A stretch of DNA of 64,000 nucleotides, taken from Ophiura sarsii. Lineage: Eukaryota; Echinodermata; Ophiuroidea; Amphilepidida; Ophiuridae. The notes beneath the pieces were generated by a model. That model had not been told where the DNA came from and did not search any database. It worked only from the letters and a program-made list of their open reading frames with translations. Of this stretch, positions 1 to 12,563 are shown in pieces (the first letter of the stretch is position 1; each line of letters opens with the position of its first letter). The translations under genes and the position numbers were made by a program. Where the stretch lies: positions 63,062,480-63,126,479 of the forward strand of contig CM069443.1 of assembly GCA_035610835.1 (NCBI GenBank), written 5' to 3'.

Positions 1-555
1 GTTCGCTAATCCAAAATCACCTATCGGTATGAAAAATCTGAGATGTACATTTAATTAGCAAATTTATTCTCCGTAGTATGGTACCTCATTCATAAAAATT
101 GAGTGGATAGTTATGAAGTTATGATTGTGACAATGACCATAACTACCAACAAAGTTGTTGCATTAAAATTGGGTTTCTATGGGATATCATTGCTGAGTGT
201 TGTACATATGATTACACTGTGAAAATGTGTGTGTGCAGACTCCCTTTCGATACCGGTTACCATTCATCCAGATACCTGACTGGGTCAGATAGTGGACAAT
301 TACAAATCAATGGTTATGGTATCCCATAGGAAAGCAATTATTGTAGTGCAACTTTTGTTTTGTTAATCATGGTCATTGAAACAATCAAAACTTCAAACTA
401 TTCACTCAATATTTATGAATGAGGTATCGAAATTCAGAGAAGTTCGATAACTTCAGAGAAGTTCAGAGATGTTTATCTCAGATTGTTGGTACCTATTATT
501 GATTTTGGATTAGCCGACATCAAAGCACATGGTCAGGGACTTTTTGTGCTAGGTG
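1..555. mobile_element. Foldback MITE, family 1 (left end outside window)
   Basis: The two halves are inverted copies: the sequence from position 1 (TAATCCAAAATCACCTATCG) pairs with the segment near 490-520, and TGGTACCTCATTCATA at about 78-93 pairs with ATGAATGAGGTATCG near 416-430. It ends GGACTTTTTGTGCTAGGTG. A complete relative lies at 52,022-52,462. No coding capacity. Confidence 0.75.
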
Positions 556-675
556 TATACATGATAGTACATCATCACCATCGGTCATCCTTGAACGGAA
601 CAATGGAATCATTCTTTCTTTGGCTCTTTGTTTACTCCATTGGTGCGCCACGCCTAGTTGAGGTATTGAGGTAAA

Positions 676-935
676 AAAATACTAGTGAAAATTGGCTGCT
701 TAGCACGTGTCTGTGGCTAAATCTGTCTTAGTTGCAAGGTACAGTGGTTAATGAGGCATTACATTCGAGGAGAAAAATACTAGTGAAAATTGGCTGCTTA
801 TTTTTCAAGTGTCTGTGGCTAAATCTGTCTTAGTTGCAAGGTACAGTGGTTAATGAGGCATTGCATTTGAGGAGAAAAATACTAGTGAAAATTGGCTGCT
901 CAGCAAGTGTCTGTGGCTATTCTGTCTTACTCAAA
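676..935 (+). repeat. Tandem repeat, ~100-bp unit, 2.6 copies
   Basis: The block AAATACTAGTGAAAATTGGC recurs at about 676, 774 and 876 (spacing 98 and 102 bp), each followed by GTGTCTGTGGCTA and, in the first two, GTTGCAAGGTACAGTGG. The third copy is cut short. Confidence 0.85.
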
Positions 936-1189
936 TTGCTTTTCTTATAGGCATAATACATGCAATGAATTAGAACTAACACAATAAGGCCAAGAAAAAA
1001 AGGTCTGTTACTCATGATACACATACCCACATGCGCAAGTATGAAGTCATTTTTGCTGCATAGCCCTGCGCGATGAGTCCAATTTTTGGCCTTTTTTTTA
1101 GTTGTCAAATTAAAAAATTTAAAAACTCCTGTTAATGAAACCATACATAGAAAAATGTGAAAGAGAAAAAAAATAAGGAAACAAATCTG

Positions 1190-1415
1190 TTAACCCTAAC
1201 CCTACATTTTCCAAAGACATTTTTTTCAACCCACAACCTCTCGGTTGAGAGACGAACGCCCTACCAGTGCGCCACGGGGTTCAACTATACTTGGCCGAGT
1301 ATACTCGGCCAACTATGTAGCCTGGGGTCATTATTTCATCGAAAAAGTGCCACGCCAGCTTACACAGACGGGCTGCACCGTGGCCATTTGTGGCACTGGG
1401 GGTGGTTAGGGTTAA
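1190..1415 (-). mobile_element. TTAACCC-ended element with tRNA-like core, copy 1
   Basis: It begins TTAACCCTAACCCTAC and ends TTAGGGTTAA, an inverted pair. On the minus strand the core has an A-box-like TGGCGCACTGGTAGG and a decayed B-box-like GTGGGTTGA with tRNA-like spacing. The half following the core (plus strand 1,290-1,400: TCGGCC, TTTCATCGAAAAAGTGCCACGCC) is shared with the copy at 50,726. Confidence 0.7.
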
Positions 1416-1419
1416 GGGG

Positions 1420-2412
1420 AAAAAGTGGACCAAAAACACAATTTAAAAAAAAGAAGTTTCCGCAGTTAGCATAGTTATTTTTTAAAAAATAGGGAGAGGG
1501 GAGCCTGGAAAAACTATGTTGTGTCAGGATGTATGCCATTGTGGGATTTCTTACTTTGGTATCACCATATTTATATCAATAGATTAGAATAGAGTGCACT
1601 TTCTCGCTTTCTAGAGCTTAGTTCTCTTGAAAAATACAGCGCTAAAATATTGATGCTGTATAAAACAAACACAAATATTTTGTGTGTGGGGTGTCTTGTA
1701 TTCTTAAAAGACTCCCTCATTTTTTCAGTGTACTTGGCGCACTGTATGAAACCACTTGGTCATAATGAAACAAACCTGTAGTGGTATATGTTCATTACGC
1801 TCGTTGCAGAGATCAACTTAGCAAGGTCACATAATGGATCAGTGCTTGCATTTGGAACCCTGTAAAAAGAATAGTGTGAGATCAGGCCAGCCAAATGTTT
1901 AGTAAGCTTTGTTTTAGTTGGTTCCCCCGATGAGTCCCGGTGGTGCTAAGCATGCTGGACTACACAAGAAATGTTCTTTGGGTAATAATAATAATAATAA
2001 TAATGACAACTTTTAAAGCGCCGGTATCCGCCATAAATGGCGCTCATGGCGCTTATGCATTTACAAACAAGTTATACAGTCAATAGAGCACAAAAACATA
2101 TCAGATGACTACAAAAAGATTATTGAGTAAAAGCCACTTTAAATAAGTGGGTTTTTAAGTCTTTTTTGAAACGGTTTATATTGCTGTTTAATCGGACGAC
2201 AGCAGGTAAATTGTTCCATATTCTTGCCGCTGCAATCCCAAAGGCTCTGTTGCCCCACTGTGTTTTTGTACGATTCAATTTTAGGAGACCTTGCTATCTC
2301 ACAAAGCCAAGTACCTATCAATGCCTGAAATATACCTATTATGTCACCATGAATATGAATGCCACAGGGATTGATCCATTACCTGAACTTTTAACGCAAG
2401 CTTGTCAAGAAC
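1420..2412. other. Gene-free stretch with (AAT)n microsatellite and an old repeat
   Basis: No coding signal found. A short (AAT)n run occurs at 1,984-2,004, followed by sequence rich in GCGCC/GGCGC (2,015-2,060) that looks like the tail of an old dispersed repeat. Confidence 0.5.
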
Positions 2413-2420
2413 ATTTAATG

Positions 2421-3029
2421 CAAGCGTGTGCAACCTGCGGCCCGCGGGCCACATGCGGCCCGCCGGCCTCTAATCTGCGGCCCGCGAAGCAATCCCAAAA
2501 TTCCCATTGATGCGGCCCGTTTTAACCGAAACTTCCTAGGTTACACTAAATGGCGAATTGATTTAGTGGTGTCGCTCCCTTAATAAGTAGTAGGGTGACG
2601 CAGTCGTAGCCAGAGGGGGCGAGGGGGGCAATTTCCCCCAATATTAACTGTCATGTCGGTTGAGATTGGCACTGTTGGTTCATTTGACAAGAGGAATCAT
2701 GGAATTATAATGGTCAAAAGTGCACAGACCTAATTGTTTCGCGCGCTACACTCGCATGTGTACCCCAAATGGAATTTGTTTTGGTAGAAACTTGTTTAAA
2801 GCAGAAATGTACCTCATTCATATAGTAAGAATAAGTGTAAAGTCAAACATTTTCGCGCATTCCTTTCATCGGAACAAACTTGTGATTGCGTGTTATAATC
2901 CCTGGTTGAAATGGCGAAGAGAAGCGGGTATCCAGATGTGTTTTGGAATGTTTGACAATCACTGCGGCCCTTGAATGGATCTCAAAATCACAATGCGGCC
3001 CGGCTGCTAGAAAAGGTTGCACATGCTTG
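2421..3029. mobile_element. hAT-type non-autonomous transposon with 8-bp target duplication
   Basis: Terminal inverted repeats CAAGCGTGTGCAACCT (2421) and AGGTTGCACATGCTTG (ending 3029) are flanked by the identical 8-mer ATTTAATG at 2413-2420 and 3030-3037. Subterminal GCGGCCCG motifs occur at both ends. TIR plus an 8-bp duplication is the hAT signature. At 609 bp with no credible transposase it is non-autonomous. Confidence 0.9.
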
Positions 3030-3329
3030 ATTTAATGGGTACCCATTTTTGAAAGACAGACATTTAATAGCACTGGCTAAGTTGAAAATATGGATAATTA
3101 ATTGCTATTGATGCAATATTTATTGTTTAACAATAGCAACATCTCAATATAATTTCTGGATAGTATAACATCATATATTATGATATAGCAAATAGTCGGG
3201 GATCTACGGAGGGTTAGTGTGCACCCCCCCCCCCCCCCCCAGGACTCCCCCAAACCAACTTTTTTTTACTTCCTATTATGATCCTAAGACATAATCAGGA
3301 TGTTACCAAAAATATTTTCATATGGCTAA

Positions 3330-3900
3330 GGGTTATGCAAGATGGCGTCCAAAATGGCCGCCATAACTGGTCAAATCTCATAAAATGACATATAGCAATC
3401 AAATTGTATGGTGAAAGTATAGTTTTAATAGTGGGATGTATGTATTAGACCACTAGACACTCATATCCAGAACTTTTGCTCTGTTAACACACCTAAATCC
3501 AAGATGGCCGCCAAAATGGCTGCCAAAATTGGTAAAATTCCATATATTGGCATATATAAACCAACATGTATGATCAGAGTATAGATTTAACAATGGGATG
3601 TATGTGTTAGACCACTAGAAACTCAAATCTAGTATTTTTGCTTTGTAAACATACCTTAAAACCAAAATGGCCGCCAAATTAATGGTCAAAAGTGGTCAAA
3701 ATTCCATAAAATAGCATAATATCAACCGAAATGTATCATGAAAATATAATTGTAATGATGGGATGTATGTGTTAGACCACAAGTAACTCATATCCAGTAT
3801 CTGTGCTCTGTTATCATAGTTCAAAATCCAAAATGGCTGCAAAAATGGCCCCAAAATGGTTCCTAATGTGGTTGCAAAATTGTCAAATTCGAATATAAGA
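3330..3900 (+). repeat. Degenerate tandem repeat, ~160-bp unit
   Basis: AAAATGGCCGCC, TGGGATGTATG and TTAGACCAC recur at about 160-bp spacing (for example GGGATGTATG near 3,433, 3,595 and 3,760). The first unit is part of the left arm of the enclosing element. Confidence 0.75.
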
Positions 3901-4245
3901 TGGCACATGTTGTTAGCACAACTAATAAAAATATTGCTCTTTTCTACATTTGAAATTGTTTGAACGTAACACACGATCTGTGTGACTTAATGAATAAGCG
4001 AAATAAATGCGAATTGAGGTATGCAGCCAAATGCTACCCAATACAAAATTATCCTTTTGTGTCGTATCCCCTCAAATTCTCTGACAGCAATGTAATTTAA
4101 TATAATAAAGTCAAATCACAGTCCTGTTGTGTGTTTACATGCCATAAATAATGCATAGTTATTAGTATTAAAGCATAGTTTCCCACAATTTAGCACTTTG
4201 AATTAACTAGCCAGCTGTATGGTTTAAAGGATAATGACTGCGTAT

Positions 4246-4391
4246 CAGTTGTTTAGAGGTTATTTGTGAAGAATCAAAACTTTTTAAACTTTGGACACCG
4301 AGGAATTTCACAAGGGGCATGGCCCCCAGGGGAAATTTCAAGTTCCCAAAGTAAAATATTTGATTCTTCACAGTTACCGACAAAACAACTG
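4246..4391. mobile_element. Small foldback element nested in the 3.2-kb element
   Basis: Starts CAGTTGTTTAGAGGTTA, ends CAAAACAACTG, with inner arms TGTGAAGAATCAAA and TTTGATTCTTCACA. Confidence 0.6.
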
Positions 4392-4615
4392 ATTAAATTT
4401 GATCCTGATTCAAAACCGTCAATTAAAATAGTCATTTAATGATACAGACGTTACTTATTTATTTAAAAAGTACACTTTACTTTAATTTAACTCATGAGGG
4501 CCGACTATCGTATTGACTGTGCATTCTTATTCAATCAGACTAGCTATCACAGATGTTAACTGATTGCTCACAATTGATGGTGGGCTCGCATGTGAATTAA
4601 AACTACCCACTATGA

Positions 4616-5275
4616 CATATGTGTGGTGGTATGGGAAAACCCGTTGGAAGTTGCTTGTGTTAATATTGAGATATCTGGGTCATACAAAAATATTTCTAAC
4701 AAATGAGTTCCAAGTCAATTTTCCAACTTTGGTCCCAAGATAGAGATTATACCTTGAACTTTAGTCTCTAGGAGTTTTTTATGCAAAATTCCAGATGTTA
4801 AGTTTATTTTAGTACTTTTCTGACCTTACCTTGTTTATCAAATTGTATGTGTAAAATGCTATGTTTACGTAAAATGACATTGTTTCCATGGTAACCACTT
4901 GTGAATTCCGACAATGCATTGTAAAGATTTTGAAAGTGAAGAACTTACAATTGTTAATAATATCGCAAAAATCTAGGTTCATATCAAATGTCCTTTTCAT
5001 ATGACAAGCTATTCTGCGTGATATAACAATGTAGTTGTATTATTATTAGAGCATTCAAAATGTTTTGTGTACACCTTTGAATTGTCAATTTCAATTTTTA
5101 GTGTTGCGTTTAAACTTGCCGACTTTAAAATACTATAACTGTAGTTCTAGATGGATTTTCTGAAAAATTTAAACAGTTTTTTACTCAGTAGAGTATGAAG
5201 CTCTCTGCCAAAGAAAAAAAACAAGTTGCTAGAAAATGACCGTGTGAAGGGTTTTCCCATGCCACCACACATATG
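4616..5275. mobile_element. TIR element nested in the 3.2-kb element
   Basis: Ends CATATGTGTGGTGGTATGGG and its inverse CCCATGCCACCACACATATG, followed inward by AAAACCC/GGGTTTT. 660 bp, non-coding. Confidence 0.8.
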
Positions 5276-6433
5276 ATTTAGAGACTTTGGCCTTAATTTG
5301 TTGTATCTATTGCATACTAATAAACACCAACAAATATCATCCATTTTTAAACACAGTTCTAAGCATTTTGTCTTAAGCAATGTTTTACGATCAGCTTATT
5401 TTATCCCTTTTTCATTGAAAAAGATGAAACGTTTACCATCTATTAAAGCCAAGCCAATTAACGCACCAAATTGAAAGCAAAAGCATTCTCTTTCGATATC
5501 TAGAAACACAACCAGTCGCAAAATTGGGGAACAATTTCAAATAACAGGCAAACTTTGAGATCCTGGATCGCTGCTTTATAGGCGAAGCAGCGATTAAATC
5601 TACCAAATTCGGAAGATTGTTGAATGGCCACGTTCCATTGGTTGCGATGGTGAAAATTTTATAAGCACGACCGTCATGCTTTACGCTTATTAAGGAACAT
5701 CCGCGGTATGATTCTTGGGAAGGTTCCTTTACATTTTTTATTTGTAATGAAATTTATTCATTTATGTTGTTTGAACAGAAAGTCATATGCGCTGCAATAC
5801 AGTGTGCAAGATTGATGAAATTCAATGTTTTACACTTTTTATGGTAATAAATTAGTAAATGTTATTAGATCAACAAAATTAATACACACACACAAAGAGA
5901 TGCAATTCCGGTGATGTTAATTGCAGAGATGCATAGAATCAAACATTGTACATAAACTTAAATGGGTCGAAGGCAGAGGGGCCATTCCATAACATCAAGA
6001 TCAAGAACTCTGGCACCTAGGAGCTTTTGCAACTTTAGAATTCGACTTTAAGCCACTCAAGTGCCCATAAATCCGCCAAACAACATCATATCGCAACAAA
6101 AGAGGTGTCAAAATGCGCAGAAGATAACTGTGAATCAAATTATTTAATTATTTTTTTGCATACTAATTCAGGTTCCGATAAATCTGACCATTTGTAAGTG
6201 TTTCGATACTTTATTGGCGCAGTTTATACTGTCACTATACAATTTGATTGCTATATGTCATTTTATGAGATTTGACCAGTTATGGCGGCCATTTTGGACG
6301 CCATCTTGCATAACCCCTTAGCAATATGAAAATATTTTTGGTAACATCCTGATTATGTCTTAGGATCATGATAGGAAGTAAAAAAAGTTGGTTAGGGGGA
6401 GTCCTGCACACTAACCCTCCGTAGATCCCCGAC

Positions 6434-8591
6434 TAAAAGGTTAAGTTATGAATGATGGATAAATGTTACTTGTGATAGATTGGACATATTTCTTTAACCA
6501 GTAAGTAGTATATGAATGTTGTATAATTAAAAGAATAATATAGTATAAAATTAATTTTAAATATTTGAATGTTATGAAAATAGTAGAAGTTTCACCAAAC
6601 ATGTTTTTGAAATGCCCAACAATGGAGAATCACCATAATTTTGTTTCGTTTTTCACTCGGGTGTAAAGCATCTACAAAAGCGTGCTTCATAAAGATTGTG
6701 GATATGGGTATTGGAGAAATAAAGTATTTTAAAGGTGATTGTTCCGATCACTTACACTTTTTATGCCCATCAACATATTTTGATATCAAAAGAAATCCCA
6801 TATTGTTCTTATTATTTCTGTAAAAAGTGTTAGTGCATAATATGTTCCTTTTAGACATTATAGGCCAAAAGGCAGTGAATTACTGCCAAACATGCCAAAG
6901 GTGATTAACCCCCGGCCAGTTTGTTTACCTACTCAATGGGCAAAATTCATGACACCTTGAGCTTCTATAATAAGAACCATTGGAGTTTTGCAACTCAATC
7001 TATGGAATACAACTATTTTAAGGATGACTCTTCTTGTAGAATAAAAAACATCAAAGTTGAAAATAGGGCCAGGAATCGGATCGGAACATCTACCTTTTAA
7101 GGAAAAGTATCATAGCCCAAATTTAAATGTCATCATTGCTCCAGAGCATGAAAGTTGGTCAAAAACACAAAATAATATGTTATTTAATGTATAACATATT
7201 TTGGTTTTAAAAGACTTATGACCTAAGCAAATGTAGCGAACCTTTCTACAGTACCAAAGCCAAATAAAAGACATTTTCTCAAAGGAAATGATATGTATAT
7301 CAAAATTGTTTTCTTCCAAAAGGTGTGTTAAATTTAGGATTTATTTTTAAAGCATTTTGTGCATGGAGATTTTATTGACACTGAAATAGCTGCCTCTTGG
7401 ATCAAACTTTTGCAACCCCTCCCACCCCCAAAAGACCAAGTGGGTGGCCCCTAAAGTCTATACCCACAGGCCGAGCACTAACAGACTTTGACCATGGTCA
7501 TCGTGTGATCTGAGGGTATTTGGCTTTTTTGTTTGTTCGATATCGTTGTGACGGCGTACAGCGTCTTATTTTAACATTTTCATGCACATACAAACATACA
7601 AGCCGTTCAATAAAACCATATGTCAAAAATTAATCAAGTTGATCCCTGAAAGAAGCTGATTAATGAACAAGACAAGAGTAAAGCAATAACAATATTTACT
7701 TTTATACACAATCATTTTATTAAAATCATGATTAGAATGATCAAGTCACTATTTTGTTCACAAAATAAATACATACAAAATGCTTCTATACACTGGTAGT
7801 TTACATATTAATAAGAGTGTTTTTCGATTTTCTTTCAATAAAAGAATTAAATTTACAGTGTACATAATTAATTGAATTTGAACACAAACTGAAACAAACC
7901 AGATCATCAAGTTTAATAATTTCATCGTTCATAATGGAGAAGAGAATAATTACGGTTAACACATGAGTGTTGAAGACCCGGCTGTTTTAAATGATTCTCT
8001 GCTCTATGTCTACTACCAACATGTCTAAGAAGAAAATTCATTCGCGTAATTAGTAACATTAGTTGTTGGTAATGTGATTTAAGGCGAGGGAAAAAACACT
8101 CTGTTTTACGGGCCCGACCGACCGACCCACTTTTTGCGTTTTTCAGGAATTGTCTAATTTTTTTCAAATCATGTAAAATCATTTTTGGCTGAAATTTGGC
8201 GAAAAATTCCAAATTTGTGGAGATTTTGGTGACCCTACTTGACAGGTGCGATTATTAAATCTGTAAAGTAAAGTTGTGCGGGTAAAAATTGTCAATTTAC
8301 AATTTAACATCCATATGTCTGCATAGTTTAATTTACTCGGGCGTTGCCCATGTGAAATAAAATAATGCACTGGGATGATATGAAGACCACTACTTTTTTG
8401 CCAAAATATGATTTGAATTCTGCCCTACAATCCTTAATGTTTTACATCATACAAAGGGGTTATTTCAATTCTACATCATATTGTATTAAATGGAGTTAAA
8501 ATGAAATGACTTGCATCATACATGAGAGGTTGGAATAGCAGATTATAAATAAAATGGTCTTATACCTGCTCAGATTACTATGAAAAGACCC
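6434..8591. other. Gene-free stretch, nothing firm
   Basis: AT-rich sequence with only short, unsupported frames on both strands. Around 8,100-8,230 there is a CCCGACCGACCGACCCA-type dispersed repeat fragment. No exons or RNA genes recognised. Confidence 0.5.
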
Positions 8592-8848
8592 ATATATCGA
8601 CAGCCTGCTTCGATAATTGCCTAACTCACTTTTCAGTGAAATTAAGATTTTTGCATAAATCATGACTTCATTACATTATGCACATGCTGTAATAATATCT
8701 AAGTCATTGACAAATCAAAAGTGTTGATAAATACACAATTGCAATTCTGCCTAAGTCAGCATTGTGAGTTAGGCAGATTGTAATAATTATGTAAAATGTT
8801 TATGGGTCATATTAACTCGTATTAGGCCTATAACAAGCCACATTTCAT
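8592..8848. mobile_element. CAGCCTGCTTCGATAATTGC MITE, truncated copy
   Basis: It shares TATCGACAGCCTGCTTCGAT, the middle part around CATTACATTATGCACATGCT, and TATTAGGCCTATAACAAGCC with the copies at 13,180 and 58,431. The right end is missing. Confidence 0.75.
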
Positions 8849-9464
8849 GTCATGTGGGAATTTCCATTACTGCATATATACATACATAGTACAGATTTGA
8901 CAGCTTCTCGGGATAAAAAATAAGTTTTACTTTATATTATTTAAACATGTTTGGCTGAATGGCTAAATTGTGCACCACCAATGAATTGCTTACCAACAAG
9001 GCACATGATTCTTTAAACTGTGCTAATCCAGGCCACGCAATGCCATACACAGCATTTTCTCTCCGGGTTGAAAATGTGAATTTGGAAAGTCACAGATTTT
9101 CTTTACATGGTGCTTATCATGGCTTATCTTTGTTATTTTGTGGCAAATGTGGTACCAAATTGTGCCAAAAAGAGATGTCGTTGTTCCACTCGGAACGCTC
9201 TATATATAACCTTTATATTTAATAATTATTAATACATCTTTTCTACTGGCACATACGAAATATGTTAATAAGGCCACAACTATTTGTTCCTGAGAGTTCC
9301 TGAAAGTCAAAAACATCATGTGCTATGCCATTTCAGCAAATAACATTTAACTTAAGCATTTCCATTTTATACAAAAAAAAAGAAGATTTCCAAAATGTGT
9401 TTGACTTTAACCGGTGTTAAGGTTAACAGTTCTGTATTTGGTACTTTGTTATGACATGGACAGT

Positions 9465-9710
9465 AGTGGCGTAGCCAGCTTTTTGAAACAGGGTGGGGGG
9501 GGGGGGAAGACATAGTTGTACCGACGAAAGGCATGATGTACAGACAAAAAATAGCAAAATGTTGCCCTTTTTTTGCAGTCAACCTTGAGAAACTTGAGGG
9601 GGGGGGGTTGATGTGGTTGTCTTCAAAACCAGCCAACAAAAACACATGGCATGCGTTGTGTACCGACGAGGTAATTTGAGGGGGGAAATGGCCCCTCTGC
9701 CTACGCCACT
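9465..9710. mobile_element. AGTGGCGTAG-ended MITE with poly(G)
   Basis: Begins AGTGGCGTAGCCAG and ends CTACGCCACT; G runs occur at about 9,495 and 9,600. Related ends are seen near 16,455, 42,082 and 47,700. Confidence 0.7.
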
Positions 9711-9912
9711 GACAAGAAAGTTATCTATTTGTATGAGAGAAATTTGCATCGCATTACTATAAGCACATATCCACTAATTTGAATTTGTTTTGAACCTAAA
9801 AAATGCAAGTTTTGATCCTTTTGGGGGTCAAAATTTATAGTGAAAATTGATACCATAATGGATTCTCCAATACATTTCCTTTAGAAAAATGTATAATTTG
9901 ATATACGTCACA

Positions 9913-10294
9913 TTAAAGGTATATTATGTGATCTTTCCAGGGAACGCCCTCAACATCGAAAAAAAAATAGAAAGCAGATTTTCTTGCAGATTTACATTTC
10001 TGATCATAAATCATGCATACATTCCAAGTTACAGGGCGATACGATTCTTAATTACTTCAAAATCATGGTTTTAGAGTGAAAATAAACTGTCGGAATCCCG
10101 ACAGTTTATATTTTTCACTCTTAAATTCACTCTAAAACCATGATTTTGAGGTAATTAGGAATCGTATCGCTCTGTAACTTGAAATGTATGTATGATTTAT
10201 GATCGGAAATGTAAATCTGCAAGAAAATCTACTTTCTAAAAAAAATAATGAATAGAGGGCGCTCTCTGGAAAAGATCACATAATATGCCTTTAA
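9913..10294. mobile_element. TTAA-flanked hairpin MITE, copy 1
   Basis: TTAA then AGGTATATTATGTGATC at the left; GATCACATAATATGCCT then TTAA at the right. The arms are inverted copies along almost their whole ~180 bp (for example ACTTCAAAATCATGGTTTTA). The hairpin tip is ACTGTCGGAATCCCGACAGT. The TTAA target and short TIR suggest piggyBac-type mobilisation. Confidence 0.85.
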
Positions 10295-10355
10295 TAGACT
10301 AGTTCAACGATACAGCGTTTGATACACTTCATATTATATGGTTAATCCTGCCCCC

Positions 10356-10694
10356 TTAAACGCATAATATGTGATCTATTCCAGGGGACGCCCTCTATCT
10401 ATGATTTTTTTTTTTAAATAGATTTATATTTCTGATTATAAATATATTCTAAGTTACAGAGCAATACGATTCCTAATTACTTCAAAATCATGGTTTTTAA
10501 AGGTTGAAAATAGATTGTCTGCTAGCAAACAGTTTATTTCACTCTAAAAACCATGATTTTGGAAGTAATTAGGAATCGTATCGCTCTGTAACTCAGAATA
10601 TATTCATGATTTATGATAAGAAATGTAAATCTGCAAGAAAATCCACTTTCAAAAAAAATCCAAGGATAGAATAGATCACATGATATGCCTTTAA
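10356..10694. mobile_element. TTAA-flanked hairpin MITE, copy 2
   Basis: Same family 61 bp downstream of copy 1: TTAAACGCATAATATGTGAT at the left and GATATGCCTTTAA at the right. The tip, around CTGCTAGCAAACAG, is a different near-palindrome from copy 1. Confidence 0.85.
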
Positions 10695-11800
10695 CACTTC
10701 CACGGAGGTATTCATTTTACCAGATACAAAATATATCTTTCAGATATCTCAAGAATTACTGAACCAACATTTTGGTTTGGTGCTTATTTATTTTCTCATG
10801 ATGTTTCCAAATATGGTGATGTAATTCAATAATGTTGACATTTTTTGAACATTTTGGAACTGACGTTTGCCGTGTGGAACGTGTTAAGAGGCTTGCCTAA
10901 AAGTGATATATTCAGTGTTATGCACCATGCATCACCTGTTAGTACTAACACTAAGATACAAGTCTTTTTGAAGTGTTCTAACAACCATGGGTTTAAATCT
11001 TTTATATTGGGTATGGGGGGGGGGGGGAAGATGAATAAATAAAATGTCATGTTGTTTGCATCCTTAGATTCCATGACTGCACCAAATCACTACTATTTAG
11101 TTTGATCTCTGTTTATGCCTTTGAGATGGGATGTGAGCAAGTCTTGTTATGATTGTTTCTTGGGTTGCTTGCAGAGCTTGTGGAATTGTACCTCCTCAGT
11201 ATTATTACTTGATACCAATTCAAGGGTTCATCGAAAACACCCATTGCAATTCTTGAAGAAATAGATAGCCATCGTAACCATGACCCCGGCTTTTAACCGG
11301 GATCACAATTTTCGAAGAAAAAACACCAAATAAATCGCCATGGGTTAGGTTAAGAGTCCAAATTTCATAAATAATGTGTTTATAATAAGAGTAAATGTAC
11401 TTTCTTGGACTCAGTCTAGGTGTAACTAATACTGTAAACTTGGACATTTTCGCGCTACATTAATTTCTGCGCTCCAAGCAGCTACTGCGAAAATAATTTC
11501 TGCGCTCCAAGCAGCTACTGCAAAAATAAAAAGTCTATGTAATGAACTCTCAAATCGCAAATTTAAAAACAAATGAAATGGATGAAAATCGGCAAAGCAC
11601 GAAAATGTAATCGCGCGAAAATTACTACTTTACAGTAGTCGACAGCAGAGAAGTTCAGCACTGACATGTGTGATAAATAATGAACATGTTGGCTGTAATA
11701 TCCACGATGCCATTGATACAATCAGATGCATGTTTTGGTCAGGTCAGACTTTATGTTCTATTTGACCAAAGGGAACTGCACTTCTGTGCTCTTAACAGAA
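10695..11800. other. Gene-free stretch with a Cg-rich inverted fragment
   Basis: No exon recognised. 11,430-11,638 has ends ACTGTAAACTTGGACATTTTC and a distal TACTTTACAGTAG, resembling a diverged relative of the TACTGTAAAACC MITE at 25,138; inside, TTTCTGCGCTCCAAGCAGCT is repeated directly. G run at about 11,018. Confidence 0.4.
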
Positions 11801-11819
11801 TAAAGTGCTCAACTTCTTT

Positions 11820-11930
11820 GCAGCTGATAAGGCCAATTTGTTGTTGTTGTGTTGCCCTCAAGTGCTAAAAATCTTGAAGTCGGGTGGTCGGTCGATTTTC
11901 CTTCTTTTTTTTGCTGACAAATATTACTGA
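11820..11930 (+). repeat. Dispersed repeat also at 23,700-23,830 (inverted)
   Basis: TGTTGCCCTCAAGTGC, AAAATCTTGAAGTC and GGTCGGTCGATTTT here match, in reverse complement, the block at about 23,700-23,830 in the VWA gene intron. Confidence 0.7.
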
Positions 11931-11975
11931 CAAAACTGTGGTTCATGACACGACAAAACTGGGAAAAAGCAATTG

Positions 11976-12563
11976 ACAGGGTGAGTAAAAAAAACTGCAA
12001 TAGTTGAAAGAACCATCTTGTTTTTAAAACCAAGTTGAAGTTTGAATTTGTGTGAACAAAATGAAGTCAATATCATTTTGCGTTTGCCTTTGGTGCACCT
12101 TTTCACCCGTGCACCCATTTCACACGTTTGTCCCCCAGATACCCAAAACATGCATCAGATCGCAAAATGCATCTATCATTCAAATTTGGAAACTTGAGTA
12201 CAATTGTGATGTTATTGGAATTTAATTCATCCTTGTTTACACGTGATGCTTTGAAATGCTTATAACGTTCTAAATTTGAATAAAAAACTAACATTTTCCA
12301 AATTTTTGTTGGCGGGATGTTCAAATATGAAAATGTAATGTGTGCAATTTCAATTGAAAATCACTGTGCTCTTGGACAAACATGTAAATTGGGTTGTGCA
12401 GCAAAAAGGGTTACCAAAGACAAACTGGAAATGCGATCGACTTCATTTTCCCACAGAAAGGAACTATGTCATTCTTGTAACATTTAAAAAGTTTTAAAAT
12501 TCAACTTTGTTTTGAAAACAAAATGGCATCTTTCCTCTATTGCAGTTTTTTGACTCACCCTGT
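11976..12563. mobile_element. ACAGGGTGAGT MITE downstream of the VWA gene
   Basis: Left end ACAGGGTGAGTAAAAAAAAC followed by TGCAAT; right end ATTGCAGTTTTTTGACTCAC followed by CCTGT. About 590 bp with no coding frame. Confidence 0.75.

Larger units (their letters stand above)
3195..6433. mobile_element. 3.2-kb TA-flanked transposon with ~200-bp terminal inverted repeats
   Basis: Left end GTCGGGGATCTACGGAGGG and right end CCCTCCGTAGATCCCCGAC are flanked by TA. The inverted arms continue for about 200 bp (roughly 3195-3413 and 6231-6433), including the shared ATGGCGGCCATTTTGGACGC. The left arm also contains a C run of about 18. No transposase is visible. The interior holds a tandem array (3,330-3,900), smaller nested inverted-repeat elements and a half of another MITE family at about 6,080-6,230. 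Confidence 0.85.

Noticed and set aside
1190..1205. Telomere or interstitial telomeric array (CCCTAA)
   Set aside because: Only about two repeats, and the same motif ends related elements elsewhere in the window.
2139..2510. Frames on both strands suggesting a reverse-transcriptase tail
   Set aside because: Only a vague FQKRLKN-like match; not enough to call a retrotransposon.
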